DNA from: Ligula intestinalis
Lineage: Eukaryota; Platyhelminthes; Cestoda; Diphyllobothriidea; Diphyllobothriidae
Reading direction: 5' to 3'
Assembly: GCA_036362985.1 (NCBI GenBank)
Contig: JAYGXS010000001.1
Coordinates: forward strand, 51,427,954 to 51,491,953
DNA: 64,000 bases
The notes under the pieces are model-generated. The model did no database searches and was not told the origin of the DNA. It saw only the letters and a list, made by a program, of their open reading frames with translations. A program made the translations under genes and the position numbers. Shown here one piece after another: positions 10,571-22,384 of this stretch; the first letter of the stretch is position 1; each line of letters opens with the position of its first letter.

Positions 10571-11640
10571 TTAATAAAATCTTCGTGAAAATTCCAGTAA
10601 GTTAATTTTTCGCGTATTCAAACATGCAGATCATGGTAGTGAACTGAAGTTGTTCTAATGGTATGTAGTATCCAGCAGGACAATGAGATTGATGGTTGTT
10701 TTAATTACGTCGGCGCGGTTACTTTGAGTCTGATTCGGGATGCTGTAGGTGGTGCACCCTCACAGGTAAGGAGGTGCTTTGGTTGTCCCCGCCCTGGTGT
10801 CGGTCTTCAACTAAGGAGGAAGCAGTGAAAAAAACTCCTACCATTGAAGCTGGGTGAAGTTCAGCGAGCCCCCGCTTAAAAAAAAACAAAATGTAGGCAA
10901 AAAACTGCTTCAACAAAATTAAGGGGGTTGGTTGAGAGGATTGATTGTAGTTCAAATGAGACAGGACTGTTGATGAAAACGTATGAGGGTTGGAAACGCT
11001 TCTTGTAATTGGAGAAATCATATAACAGCAGAGGCTGTCGTTCACCATTGTAACACCGCCCGATTGGCTTCATGATCAACCATCAGGGAGGTGAGACCGG
11101 AGGAAGTCATCGCGGACAACAGGGTCGACAAGAAAGTGAACGGCAGAGGTCACCTGATCATCAACGAAACGCCGGAGATGTGACCTTGTAGACTGCGGAG
11201 TCCAGCAACGAGCTGGCGAAAATAGCAGAACCGCCACGAGCATGACTAAAGAACATGAAGCCTATCATCAGGGTTGTAAAACGGAGAATGGAGAAATGGC
11301 AATGATGACTGGACAGAGAAGTGGACGAAACATCGTTGCAACTATCACTCAAAAGAGGGAGAAATAGACTTATATAGAATTTCTTTATCTAAACGTAACC
11401 TCCTCAGATACCAGGGGGACCCTTTTCAAAGTCCATCATAATTTTCCTAGGCTAAAATTGAGGTGGCTCTAGCGAATGCTTATAATTATTTTCTGCGCGT
11501 GCTCTGTGTGCGCCAATGGATCCCAATGTCAATGGTACTCCTCCGGGGATTGTATATTTTTCCTCAATTCCGACAAAAATGAATGTTTCTATGCTATAGG
11601 AGCATATAAGTACTTTTGGAAGCATATATCGAGTTGACTT
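10571..11640. other. Unassigned segment
   Basis: No product or known repeat could be supported. A minus-strand open stretch at 10719-11048 is low-complexity and has no recognisable motif. The segment ends near the first trace of element A. Confidence 0.35.
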
Positions 11641-11830
11641 AATTCCGAAGAAGAGAGCTAGCGCTCATTAAAGACCTAAGCGGCAGAACGAAGAGGGTTG
11701 AGTTAAGTTTCAGGATAAGAAATCTGCCGAAAAGCTGCAATAAGACTTTACTGCACGGAACTCTTCCTAGAGCCGAAACTATCCTTATGGAGTCTGCATT
11801 CGCAAGTTTTTTCAGCCGGATTACGAGTTG

Positions 11831-11977
11831 AAAGAGCGGAGGAAGATGACACAGCTAATAATAGAGCTGGAAAAACGGAGAACCAATGGCGAGACAAAGC
11901 TCAAAATAAGAGAGGGACCAATAGTTCAAGTCAAAAGGACATCTCTCTGGTCGAAGCCGGTAACGGTGACGGCCTAG
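11831..11977 (+). pseudogene. Family A ORF1 C-terminus
   Basis: Forty-eight codons ending in TAG at 11975-11977 contain LIIELEKRRTNGETKLKIR. ORF1 proteins of CR1/L2-type elements end with this kind of charged helix (ERxK..L..ELKxRRxNGE..L.IR); element E in this window has the equivalent LLKLELHRRCELGERNLRI near 40610-40670. The endonuclease frame starts just downstream. The upstream part of ORF1 could not be followed. Confidence 0.5.
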
Positions 11978-11999
11978 CTGTCCCGCCACCGAAACTTAA

Positions 12000-14842
12000 G
12001 ACATGCCCTCTTAAATTGGTCGCTTTAAATACCAGACCACTGCTTTATAAAATGCCTCTGCTCCAGACTATGGTTTTCGTCAACCACCCAGACATTGTTA
12101 TGGTAACTGAGACATGGGTATTGGCCTGTGTAGCTGACTCTGAACTCTCTGTTCTAGACTATGCATGCATTCGGAACGATCGAATTAATTGCCGTGGAGA
12201 AGGAAGCTGCATCTAAATTAAGCAGCCACTTGCATTTCTCCCGTTGGACTTTCCACAATTCACAGCGGTAGAGGAGAGCTGCTGGCTACGAGTTGTTCTA
12301 AAAAACAAATACTCCTTACTTGTTGGCTGTGGTTATCGCCCACCTAATGCCAATGCGGACTACGATCTTTGTCTCTCGCAGGCATTTCATGCCGCAGCTG
12401 TCTTAAATCTTAAGTATTGCTTGATTGCAGGTTATTTTAAGCTTCCTGACGTGCAATGGTTTCCACCATCCGGTCCTTCAAAGTTCGGGAACTTACTTGA
12501 GGCAGTAGATATCGGCATGTGGGATCAGATAGTCGATTTTCCCACTCGAGGAGCAAACTTACTCGACCTAATTTTTTGTAGGGGATGCGAACCACTTTCA
12601 GTGTCATCCTTAGACGCACTTGGGAGTCCAGACCATCACACAGTTGTTAGTGAACTAGAACTGGAGGCGGATGAAACATTTTTCCAAAAGTATAGTTTTT
12701 GTCATGACTTTCGATAGGCAAACACGGCAGACCTACCGGCACATCTAACCGCTCTCGACTGGTCTGAATTTTTCCAATGTTTGGATGTGAATGTTTGTAC
12801 CGATGCACTGTACAAAGTGCTGGATCCACTCATCCTCCACTTTGTTCCCCGTAAGAAAGTAATACATGTCAAGGATGAAGTGTACCTTCCTCTGTCTTTC
12901 CGTCGTAGGCTGCGTAAGCTCTCTCGTCGTTTGCCTCGACAGGACGACACTTCCGTTCTGCTTTTGATCACACTGATCTTTGAGCAGGCTAAGAAGCTCT
13001 CCAAAGAAAAGAAGATAGCCAATGAGGCCCACTTTGCTGAAAATCCTTCCCTTCATGTTGCGAAACTCTTTGCGCGTACAGTAAAAGCGCAGAGGAAAAC
13101 GCAACACCCCATACTCTAAGACGCCTTAGGAACCCCCATATCCGACGATTAGTTGACCACCGATAGCTTCAATGCATTCCTATCCAAAACTTTTAGTGAA
13201 ATCTCGTTTGCTGCACCTCCGCCCATCCAAGCTTGGATGGGCGCCGTCCTTGAAACCATAAGTTTTACCCGCTGGGACGTGACTGTAGCCATTCGTCGAT
13301 ATCGTCAATCTTATAGTTCAGGACTAGATGGCGTCCCAGTTAGCCTTCTAAAAGCTGAAGCGAATGATACCTTTCCGTCTATTCTTTGTAAGGTATTTAA
13401 TCTTGCTCTTAAGAGCGAAACCTTTTCTTCATTGTGGAAGGAATGGCATGTAATGCCTATTCGCAAGCATGGCCGATCGACGTCATTCGACAACGTTAGG
13501 CCAATAAATACAATTCCCGCAGCCTCGAAGATCTTGGAGACCTTGATCAAAGAAAAGGTGCTGCGTCAATTGACAGAGAACAACCTGCTCAATACAGCTC
13601 AACATGGCTTTTTCGAGAAACGGTCTTGTGACACCTGCCAGCTCCTTTCTTTGATTATGTGCTGCAATCTAGAGACAGCGGTTTTGCCATTTATAACGTC
13701 TATTTTGATTTTACTAAGGCCTTTGATCGGGTCGACCATAACCTTCTCCTCCTAAAAATTGCCTTCTTCGGCATAGGTAGCAAGCCTCTGAACTAAATAT
13801 GTTCCGATTTGGATGCTCGCACACAACGAGTAAAAATTTTTAATGTTATCTTCAACCCCACGCATGTAAGGAGTGGAGTTATACAGGGTAGTGAACTGGG
13901 TCCGCTCCTATTTTGCCTGTTTGTCAACGACGTTTCAGATTGTTTTCAGTATGGTAGACCCTTCATGTACGCTGATGATTTAAAATTCGCTTATCGATAT
14001 AAACCAGCAGATCGCAACATCGTGCTCGATCTGATAAAAAAGGATCTTCAGGCCTTGGCCCAGTGGTGTTGCACATGGTGCCTCACCCTTTCATGGCGCA
14101 AACGTTCCGTTATGGTTGTTTGCGACGATCATCAACCGGAATTAAGCATTGACGGCCACGAACTAAATGTCCCAGAAGTTATCAAGGATTTGGGCATATC
14201 CTTCTCTAATAGTCTCAATTTGTCAGAGCACTGTGCCCTGATAGTCTCGAAAGCACGCCGAGCAACCGGATTTATCCTTAAAATTTTAAGACTATCAAGG
14301 TTAGAACTAGCCCTTATAATATGTACGTGAGACCTAGTCTTGAATACTGCTCACCCCTATTCAGTCTTCTGTGCACTAGTGAACGGAAGAAAAGAGAATC
14401 GGTGCAGCACTTATTCACTAGAAGAGTTTTCACTACAGAAAACCGTAACTTAGCCTACCAACAAAGGTGCGAACTTATAAAGCTGGATCCTCTGTGGCTT
14501 CGTAGATTGCAGAAGGGTCTATTTTTACTGTTTTAACTTTCGAATGGTCAAACCTTTCATCCTCTCAGTACAATAAGGCAGCTCGAGCACTCTCGATGCG
14601 CCAGTCATCGAGGCGTATTTTTATCTATTCCTATGGCACGTACAGTTAAATACCGGCATTTCTTTTCAGTAGACGCCATATCAATCTGGAATAAGCTGCC
14701 CAAAAGTATTGAAACCCAGCAAAGCCACCCTATGTTTAAGAGAGCTATCACTAGTTTTCTACATTCAGGACTACTTTCACGAATTTTGGGTGCTAACTCA
14801 GCGGAATCTCTCTTTTACTCTGATGGCGTTCGTGAACTTTGA
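12000..14842 (+). pseudogene. Family A ORF2: endonuclease and reverse transcriptase, broken
   Basis: The apurinic-type endonuclease spans about 12000-12720: VALNTRPLLYKMP, VMVTETWV, GYRPPN, AGYFKLPDVQW (GDFN consensus damaged, D to Y) and SPDHHTVVS. The linker follows at 12781-13119. The reverse transcriptase begins at 13153, with SSGLDGVPVSLLK and NVRPINTIPAASKILE, then YFDFTKAFDRVDHN near 13701-13740, SGVIQGSELGPLLF and the intact catalytic box YADD near 13970-13981. The C-terminus ARTVKYRHFFSVDAISIWNK ends at 14842. Stops fall at 12214, 12715, 13117 and about 13794; the frame shifts between 13660 and 13698 and again near 14300. The copy is non-functional. Confidence 0.85.
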
Positions 14843-14890
14843 ACCCCGCCAGGCTTCATGCTGAAGACAATGCTGCTGAAGCAGCAGCCC

Positions 14891-16698
14891 GCATCAAGAA
14901 TGAAAAACTTGATCGAATTGTACTGTCCTCACAAGAAATGCTCGCTGCCAGACAAAGATGGCTGACAAAAGCGGTAAAAAAGGAGATTCGTAAGAAACAC
15001 AAGCTGTGGAAGATATTTCAACAGGCGAAGGATCAAAACAAGCTCCAGGAGTACAGACAACAACGCAATTTCTGCAAGAAAATCATCAGAGCAACACGAG
15101 CCTCGTATGAACTACGACTCCTGGAAGAGGCGCTGCAAAAACTCAAAGCCTTCTACTCCTACATCAGAATTTCTACAAAGAACCGTGACCATCTCGCAAT
15201 TTTAAAAGACAAAAACAACGAAACTGTGAGTAGTTGCCCTAAAAAAGCCGAACTTTTCAGAATTTTTCCAAGGTGTCTATAACATAGAGCCACCTCTCCA
15301 GCCATGCCCTTTGTCACAAGCCGTCAACAACTCGATTATAAACACTGTATTATTTACACTGTAGACAGTTTTGAAAGAGTTCAAGAAGTTGGATCTGGCC
15401 AAGTCACCTGGACCAGATGAGATCCCAGGGATTCTTCTACGCGAACTATCTGAGGAATTAGCGGAACCACTCAGTATAATTTTTTCGAAAATCGCTCGAA
15501 GCTGGTAAATTATCTGAAACATGGAAGTTGGCAAATGTCGTATTCATCCATAAGGGGGGATCACGACTCTATCCCACCAACTACCGACCGGTTAGTTTGA
15601 CGTGCATTTGCTGTAAGCTGATGGAAAGGATAATCAAAAAATCGATTGTATCACTCGATTCATTTCGCCGCCAAATCAGCTCAATCCAGCATGGTTTCTA
15701 TGAGAAGAGGTCTTGCCTTACAAATGTTATCATAAAGCTAGAACACTGGACAAATCCATGGATGAAGGACACCCAGTAGATGCTATTTATTTTGACTTCA
15801 CCAAGGCGTTTGATCGAGTTCCACATCAGCGACTCATCCAAAAACTGACCGACTTTGCGACAACAGGGAATCTCCTGAACTGGATTCAAGACTTCCTTAG
15901 AGACCGTAGTCAAAAAGTTACTGCAGGTGGCTACTGTTCAGAGTGGGCACCTGTCAAAAGTGGAGTTCCACAAGGGTCAGTTCTTGGGCCGCTCCTTCTC
16001 ATCATCTACGTAAATTACATCGTGCGAGAAATTTAATCTGACATAGTACTGTTTACTGATGATCTCAAACTGTGGAGGGAGATAAAAGATGAAAGGGACT
16101 TCCGAATATTACAAGAGGATATAGACCGACTGCACTGTTGGAGCGACAGTTGGTGTATGAACTTCAACCTCAAAAATGTGTAGTAATGCACATGCTATCA
16201 GCAAGACGACGCAGAACTGCACTCTCGCGACATTATATCTTGGGAGGCCAACCACTTGAAACCGTAAGTGTGCAAAGAGATCTAGGTGTTCTTATTAAAG
16301 ACGATCTTAGTGTCACCGCACAGAGTTCTAAAGCCGCAGCAAGAGCAATGTCGGTAATGGGCGCCATACGAAGGACGTTCGTCAACCTGAATACTGATGT
16401 CTTCGGAAAAGTATATGGAACGTTCGTGTGGCTGCATTTGGAATATGCGATACAGGCTTGGCGGCCCTGGCTTCAGAAATACATGCGGATTCTCGAAGGT
16501 GTTCAAAGACGATCTACCAAGGTGGTCCCTGAACTGAAGCAGTCCACCTATGAACAGCGGCTGACTGCTTTAAACCTCTTTCCCCTCCATTATAGACAAG
16601 ACAGAGGGGACCTTATAGCAACTTTTCAGTTACTAAGGGGAACTGGTCTGGATGTCAAATGGGAGGATCTCTTCCAAAGGGCCCCAAGAAGGATCTAA
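14891..16698 (+). pseudogene. Family B reverse transcriptase, broken
   Basis: The linker (to about 15282) is helical and basic. The polymerase follows: LAKSPGPDEIPGILLRELSE (15396-15455), NYRPVSLTCICCKLMERI, QHGFYEKRSC, IYFDFTKAFDRVPHQRL (about 15785-15835), SGVPQGSVLGPLL and the catalytic box. That box reads FTDD at 16052-16063 instead of FADD; the two aspartates are kept. The thumb has FGKVYGTFVWLHLEYAIQAW. Defects include a frameshift near 15282-15360, a frame change around 15700-15780, TAA at 16034-16036 and another shift before 16138. The C-terminal region after 16698 is out of frame. The protein is inactive. Confidence 0.85.
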
Positions 16699-17121
16699 GC
16701 TGAACAAACCAACGTTCATCCTTCTTCTCTCAAAGGCTCATTCGACAGTGGAACTCCTTGTCCGAGTCTATGGTGCACGCACCCACGGTTGACGTCTTCA
16801 AGAGACGTTTGGATAACCATAACACCTTACACCTATTTGACATAACATTACAAACAATTACACTACTCGTTTGATTTCAATAGCGTATTTATTTACACCA
16901 GAAGATCACACAAACTGGATATTGAGTGAACATTTGTACGCTGCCATTCCGCAAACGCCTCATCTCTTCAACAATTCATTTTTCCAAATTATTTCTGTGC
17001 ACTTTTGCACAACAAAAGTGATCTGTAACAATGTTGGCATACTTCACAAAAAACTTATGCATTCCTCAGTTTTAAAGGGCTTTGGTCATTTACTCCAAAT
17101 ATACTGACTGATACTGACTGA
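14891..17121 (+). mobile_element. Family B CR1-like element nested in element A
   Basis: Begins within the endonuclease-polymerase linker (5'-truncated) and ends with CAAATATACTGACTG and a tandem ACTG-type tail, the same 3' end as at 1093 and 57406. Flanking family A sequence stops at about 14890 and resumes at 17124. Compared with the intact A copy near 5700-5720, about 15 bp is lost at the insertion site and no clear target duplication is visible. Confidence 0.85.
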
Positions 17122-17123
17122 AC

Positions 17124-17513
17124 CATTCAGCCAATAGCGCGCAACTTTTGCCGACAACCATTGAAGGAAGACTGAGAACCCTGTGTTCTTGTGCCAACCC
17201 TCTCCGTCTCGAATTAATGTCCTGAAACGATATGCAACTTTTCTCCTGCTGATGTGTCAACTCAGCTTAAAGGTGTACATATATTCCGATTGTATCTTAC
17301 CTTTGAATTCAGGTTTGTTTTAATTTGAAGCAAACTCCCTATCTCGCCCAGTATTGACAAAACACAAAACCTGAAACAAAACCAATACTGGCTGCAACAT
17401 AGGGAGTTTGTATTAAGTTTTTTTCCGGTCTTCGAGGTTTTGGAAGGCGCCCAAGAGGTGCATTACCAACTCTTTACAATCGCCTGTAAACTGGCATGAT
17501 AAACATATTATAG
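17124..17513 (+). repeat. Family A 3' UTR, distal part
   Basis: Matches the reverse complement of 5290-5690. It holds a long hairpin: the arm CAAACTCCCTAT at 17331-17342 pairs with ATAGGGAGTTTG at 17399-17410, with an inner pair CCAGTATTG/CAATACTGG. It ends GGCGCCCAAGAGGTGCATTA and then ATAAACATATTAT. Confidence 0.8.
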
Positions 17514-18185
17514 AAGTCTTGGGTGGAAAAGTACGTGTTTTTAGTCTAATTATCCCCTAGAGCGCAAACCATGGTATGGGGAGATGTGGAATGTCCGATA
17601 TCTACCCAAAGTTTATTGGGGTGATTTATTTGCAATGGAGAAACAACACGAAGAAGTATGGCGTATATCAAAGGATAGATACATCATAATGGCGAAAAAG
17701 CAGGCGAGGCATTTTAAGAGTGGCCTGGATTCGTACAAACTGGAGGCCAAATAACACGTTTCTAGAGGAAAGTGGTATGCTTTTGCTGTCAATTCTTCAT
17801 CAACAGCTATGACCGGGTATTTTGTGTCCCTTATTTCCATGAATTTGACTTGTAATACCCCTTATTTTAATGAGCGTTGGCATTTTTTTCATATATTCAT
17901 GTTCCTTATGCATTTTTGCACTCCAAACTCGGACTATTTCAGGACAATTTTTAGATTCAGGTGCAAAGTTCACAGGCAGGATCTCATCCTCTCCCTACGT
18001 TTGGAAACGTCTATCTGTTCACTAATCACCCCATTTTAGGAAGACAAATCAGCTAAATTTTGTCAGCTTTTTTGTTCACTTACTCCCTGATAATTTTGCC
18101 TTCAGTGAATTTAGCCAATTCCAGATATATGACCTCCGTTTATAGGACTTTTTTGGCGATGTGTCACGTTGAGCACTGTTAACGG
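17514..18185. other. No gene seen
   Basis: AT-rich sequence without a supportable coding region on either strand. Confidence 0.35.
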
Positions 18186-18189
18186 AAAT

Positions 18190-19330
18190 GAAATGGAACT
18201 ATTTAGTGATAAGGGCGATTGGCGGCACCGGATCTGGAGAGCTCTACCCAGTTTCTTCTCCAGCGCCGGATACCGAATACTGTAGGTTTAAGAACCGCTT
18301 CCATGTCCTGAAGAACTGAGTCGAGCCAGGTTTTCAGTTGACCCCCTCTTCGATGTTTCCAATGAGGTAAACGTTTCGACAAAGAACTTTTAAATTGAAG
18401 TGGGCATACCGAACCTTCTAGGTGTCTTATTGTTGTGCAGTTTTGGTATGGCTTAGGTGACTACAGAGGACAGGTCACATGACACTGGACAAGTAAGAGA
18501 GGGAAGAGACTGCACTGCAGATGGGAGCAAGAGGATGCTGGTTTCCGTATCGAAGCTGAGGATGTTTTTCAAGTGCTAACGCCAGCTCTCGATCTTGACC
18601 GAGTTGCCAGTAATAAAGCCGCCATTCGTTTCACGAACTGAGTTACTCAGTGAAGAGAGCTTACCACTAAGTTTGCGGATAAGTTGACAGAGTATCACCA
18701 ATTCTCGAGGCCTGCTCCATGGAGGTCGCTGTTTCATCCTAGTATTTCTTCCGGTCCTCCCTAGTCGATTTTGCTTTCATCTCTCTGAGTTGGTGGAAAG
18801 AGTCATCACTAAGACACTTAGTTAGAGCTGTCTCAGCAGTGTTCTTTCACTGATCCAATCACTGCGGCGTCGCTTGGCGTATCCACGATTTTTTTTCAGC
18901 TGCCCCATGGAGTGACGTTTTCAGAGAACACCATTAAGTACCATCTCCGTCGGATTGGGTCGTACATAAGGACCAGATTTCTCTACTCAAAGCTTTGGCA
19001 GTTCTAGTTTGCCAAATTTTGGCAACATTGAGGTTTCTAGTGTGTGGCATTTTTGGTGCGGATGAAAGGTAAACTTTCAAGCATATACGAACGGGAAATT
19101 GACGAGACTCATGGGCGTTACCACTTCCGGCACCACGCAACGATCTGTGATCGTGAACACAGCCACGGAACCTTGAACTTAGTAGGGTGTAGCCGATCTG
19201 ACGATTTGTATGTCCATTGATTAAGTACCAGGTTAGCAGATATTTGTTGCGGTGCTGGAAGCAGGTGTTCTTAACAAAAATCTAATACGAGGGAGCGGGA
19301 GAGAATCTTTCACTGTGCGAACGCAACACA
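18190..19330 (-). pseudogene. RTE-like endonuclease/reverse transcriptase relic with internal deletion
   Basis: Read on the minus strand from 19330. The endonuclease C-terminal region comes first (NTCFQHRNKYLLTWYLINGH; then RGAGSGNAHESRQFPVRI, where the catalytic SDH is lost), then a linker with LSSLSNSVRETNGGFITGNS near 18640-18580. This is followed by AIPKLHNNK.P, the entry to the polymerase. Almost the whole polymerase is then missing and the frame resumes with the C-terminal RGGQLKTWLDSVLQDMEAVL and FGIRRWRRNWVELSRSGAAN (about 18340-18220). The pattern matches flatworm RTE-type (SR2-like) elements known from schistosomes. Many stops interrupt it. Confidence 0.75.
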
Positions 19331-20415
19331 AAAAGGGTGCTGGGTAGCATGAAGTCGGAAAAAAAAATAAGGCCACGGGAAAAAGCCACAGCACGGTGCT
19401 GAGTCACAGCCAGGAGCGTCCGAACCGGCCAATCAGGACTTGTCCTCGGCACTTTCGTCAATGGTTGGCTCCTCGGTCTCTAAGAGGATAATCAGATAAA
19501 GGAGGGTGAGTTCAGGAAGAGGACGTTAAATAGTAATATCCATTACATTGGGTTTCGTATTGTACGCAGTATAGGTTTGTATTGATTGAATTTACTTCTA
19601 TTGAGCATATTCTAACAAACATAATCTTATTTAATGGAATATTTTGGTCAATTCCACTACAGTTACATATTAATTTACGCTCACTAGCCAAGCATTAAAT
19701 GTTTAGCCACAAAATACTTTCAGCAATTGGGGGAATAGATATCTAGTGGTCCCTACGAAACCTTTTTGCCTAATTTCATTATTTAAAAAATGTTAAAATA
19801 TTTACAGGTATTTTTTATAGTTTTTCATGTCTCGCATATATGCATACATGTAAATTTGTCATAGGACACGACATATCTCAAGATAATTCCATGCTCTTAA
19901 TGACGATGATTTAGAACAAAGAGTTCAGTATAGTGACTGTGATTTTGAACGGTGTTTAGAAAATGCAGTAATGGACGTCAGTTTGAGAAAATGCAATGAA
20001 AAAAAAACAATAGAAGGATACTGGTAAATATTTTTACACTTTTAAAATAATAAAAGTATGAAAAAAATATCAAGTTTACAATTACTTTAAACGTGTATAC
20101 ACTTCCTTTGGGACGCCCCTGATAGAAAAACGCTAGCATGGTCGCGCTTCTCCGTGTGCACTTGATTAACCCTCTCAACTGCATTTGTCACAGGGTGTCA
20201 AGCCTTTGTCTGCATCGACGAGATCTAACCTGGCACAGATTTCGACCGGGTGATGCCTGCGCCAACTACATCAAAAAATGAGAAAAACACATCCCAAATC
20301 AATGCACTCTTTGCGTGGCGGAATAATTTCAGCTTTTTAGACCCAGGCCGCGCGTATCAATTCGGCTACGCCGGACGTGCACTCACGCGTGACATGAACG
20401 GGGGAGGTCAAGTGC
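19331..20415. other. No gene seen; AT-rich
   Basis: No reading frame or repeat family was recognised; 19540-20110 is strongly AT-rich. A GC-rich stretch at 20340-20415 leads into repeat X without a coding signal. Confidence 0.35.
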
Positions 20416-20857
20416 ACGGGGAGGAGTGCGTTGGCGCTACGAGCCAACTTGTGGGGTAAATGGCATCATCTTGTCACAGAGGGTAACGCCGACTAGGAAT
20501 GCTTGTTGCATGCGCAGCTGCGCTCGGGTGCGCATGTATCTGTGTGCGCAACGCATGAACAGGAACGCGCGACGGCGCTAGGCGACTTCGCGACGCACTA
20601 GCGTTTTGCTATCAGAGACTCTGTATTCAAAAAGTAATAAGCAGACGGGACCCATGAAAGAGATGACTCACTTCTGTTTGGTAATTTTTGCCTGTTTGGG
20701 ACCATTCCAACGAAAGTAACAGATATATTTTGCAAGCTATTTGATCGGTGTGCAGTTGATCTCAGTTTATCTAACGTGTTTCCAAAAAGCCGTTTAAATA
20801 CACTATGAAATAGTACTGTATATGCTGTGATTTCCACCCCTCAGTATCTGGTTTCCG
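20416..20857 (+). repeat. Repeat X, copy 1
   Basis: About 440 bp that recur at 59843-60735, for example ACGGGGAGGAGTG, GCTACGAGCC, TCTGTGTGCGCAACGCATGA and AGTAATAAGCAGACGGG. Here it lies directly upstream of a Gypsy-4-family LTR; at the second site it lies directly downstream of one. Copy 2 carries two extra segments, one a retroelement 3' end. No protein is evident in X itself. Confidence 0.75.
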
Positions 20858-21282
20858 TGTAGCGGCCAACCCGGTAGGTCTGATCCGTTTGTTTAAAATG
20901 CGCTCTTCGCGGGCAAGTCACTTTTTTGGTGTCGAATTGGTGCACGTGGCTGCTCCTGCATTTTCCGTTCTAGTCCAAGTCGTCGACGGAAAGGACCTTC
21001 CCCCTGTGGACGCTTACAACGCCATTCCTGCTCAGAACCCTGCTGATTGACCCCTCCACCACTGGCCAGTGTTTGTCTTATTCTCCCTATAGCAATTTTC
21101 TGTTACTCTATCAATGCATTACACTCGTCCCATTACATTTGGATTCTTACCGACTGTTTGCTTCTATGATGGTGGTTCACGATAACAACGATGATGAAGC
21201 GAGACAGGTTGAAGAGAATCGTAAGGATATCCCTGGGAAGTCAGAAGCGGAGCTTGGCACCCCCTCTTAGTCGGGCGTTACA
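20858..21282 (+). repeat. Gypsy-4-family 5' LTR
   Basis: Starts TGTAGCGGCC and ends TTACA at 21282. The first 95 bp match 53615-53709 and the rest matches 59526-59842, which is the interrupted 3' LTR of Gypsy-4. A TGG-initiated primer-binding site (TGGCAGTGTCAGTG, from 21287) follows, and then gag, so this is a 5' LTR. Confidence 0.75.
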
Positions 21283-21289
21283 CTTGTGG

Positions 21290-21838
21290 CAGTGTCAGTG
21301 ACCAACCCACCGGCCCCCCTCCGGTTAGAATTTTCTCTCGGTCGCTCCCTCATTTGCCCCATTTTACGGCACCAAAGATTTAGGATGCTGGCTCCGACGC
21401 CTTCGGTACTACATCGATACGGCCCCTTCGGAAGAACGCAGCCACCTGGTGCTTACTCATTCGGCAGACGATCGATTTGATCAGGCCCTCGAGACTGGGC
21501 TGTCATGCTTTACAAACTTCAAGCGTCTCTGCGACCAACTGGAGAAACTTTTCCAGCCGCCATTTTCCCATCGAAAAGGCACTGGGGAGGCTTACCAACG
21601 GTCAGCGACAAGAGGGTGAAACACCATGGCACTTCGCAAATCGGCTTGTTCGCCTCTGCCGCGACGCTTTTCCCTCTCTTGCAGCCGCCGAGCGAGACCA
21701 AGTTGTCCTCTTCTACTTAAAGCGGACCTGGGTTCCCAAGAGGTCTGCTACACTCTCCGCATCCAGCCTCCAGGGGATCTCAACGACGCCATCTCGCGCA
21801 CTTCGCGGAGGCTAGAGCCTAACGGCGAGAATGAGTAG
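21290..21838 (+). pseudogene. gag: Gag fragment of a Gypsy-4-family element
   Basis: Translation across frames gives capsid-like blocks: FDQALETGLSCFTNFKRLCD (about 21475-21535), then EKALGRLTNGQRQEGETPW and HFANRLVRLCRDAFPSLAAA (about 21570-21680), then GDLNDAISRTSRRLEPNGEN to the stop at 21836-21838. The order and spacing fit a gypsy capsid. At least two frameshifts separate the blocks, including one near 21715. No protease or polymerase follows, so the element is truncated after gag. Confidence 0.7.
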
Positions 21839-22029
21839 TGAGACCATGCCCAGGTTGGGAAGCCAAGGTCCATCTGTCCTACGGGCACCCGGTAATAGGG
21901 GGTTATATGGCTATGGCAGTAAACTGAGAAGCTGTAGACGGTGATAAATGAAAATAATAATAGGAAAAAGAGACAAAAATGAACCAATAGAGGAGAATAT
22001 ACGAGTTCCAGGCAGCAGTTCCGAAGAAC
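21839..22029. other. Junction between two gypsy elements, no gene
   Basis: No coding region seen between the gag fragment and the first recognisable part of the Gypsy-2 LTR. Confidence 0.35.
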
Positions 22030-22183
22030 GTTTCTTTTAATGAAGAGTCATGGAAGGCCTTTTGATGAAATGGATAATCTTTTAGGGAGCATTTTCTGCG
22101 AAAGACCCAAAACCGTGCAAGCTTCCCTGATTCCGATTCCGGCTACCAGCAATTCGTTTGGCTTTCCCCGCTCGGACATTACA
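22030..22183 (+). repeat. Gypsy-2 5' LTR, truncated
   Basis: Aligns with the last part of the 3' LTR (27413-27541): AATCTTTTAGGGAGCAT, GCGAAAGACC and TACCAGCAATTCGTTTGGC. It ends ATTACA at 22183. Upstream similarity fades around 22030. Confidence 0.75.
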
Positions 22184-22384
22184 ATGGTGGCAACCGGTGC
22201 CAGCCCCTTTTCCCAACCGGGCATCCTTCCCCAATCCTCCTTTCCACGTCCCCAACCCCCACAGTTGCCCCACACGCCCGAATACACGTCTAGTAACCGC
22301 AACCTTCCAGCCCGCCCAAAACTTCAGGCAATGGCTCACCCGATTGTATATTTTCCTGGCTGACATACCCTCCGACGTAAGCGC
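22184..22384 (+). pseudogene. gag: Gypsy-2 gag, 5' part
   Basis: Begins at an ATG that overlaps the TGG of the primer-binding site immediately after the LTR. A Pro-rich stretch is followed, after a frameshift near 22190-22240, by FQPAQNFRQWLTRLYIFLAD. This corresponds to FQAGQNLHRWLVRLDIFRAD of Gypsy-3. The frame is cut by the family C insertion; the next residues (TRYTLNFLNPDACELALSS) appear at 24453. Confidence 0.7.

Larger units (their letters stand above)
11831..17513 (+). mobile_element. Family A CR1/Jockey-like non-LTR element, split by a B insertion
   Basis: Parts in order: the C-terminus of ORF1 (11831-11977), endonuclease and reverse transcriptase (12000-14842), the first part of the 3' UTR (14843-14890), a nested family B element (14891-17121), then the rest of the 3' UTR with the hairpin and terminal ATAAACATATTAT (17124-17513). 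The two halves join the same way as the uninterrupted minus-strand copy at 5290-5965. About 15 bp of the A sequence is missing at the junction. The 5' limit upstream of 11831 is unknown. Confidence 0.8.

Noticed and set aside
10719..11048. A 109-codon minus-strand frame with Ser/Leu-rich sequence
   Set aside because: Low-complexity composition, no motif, no start context or splice support.
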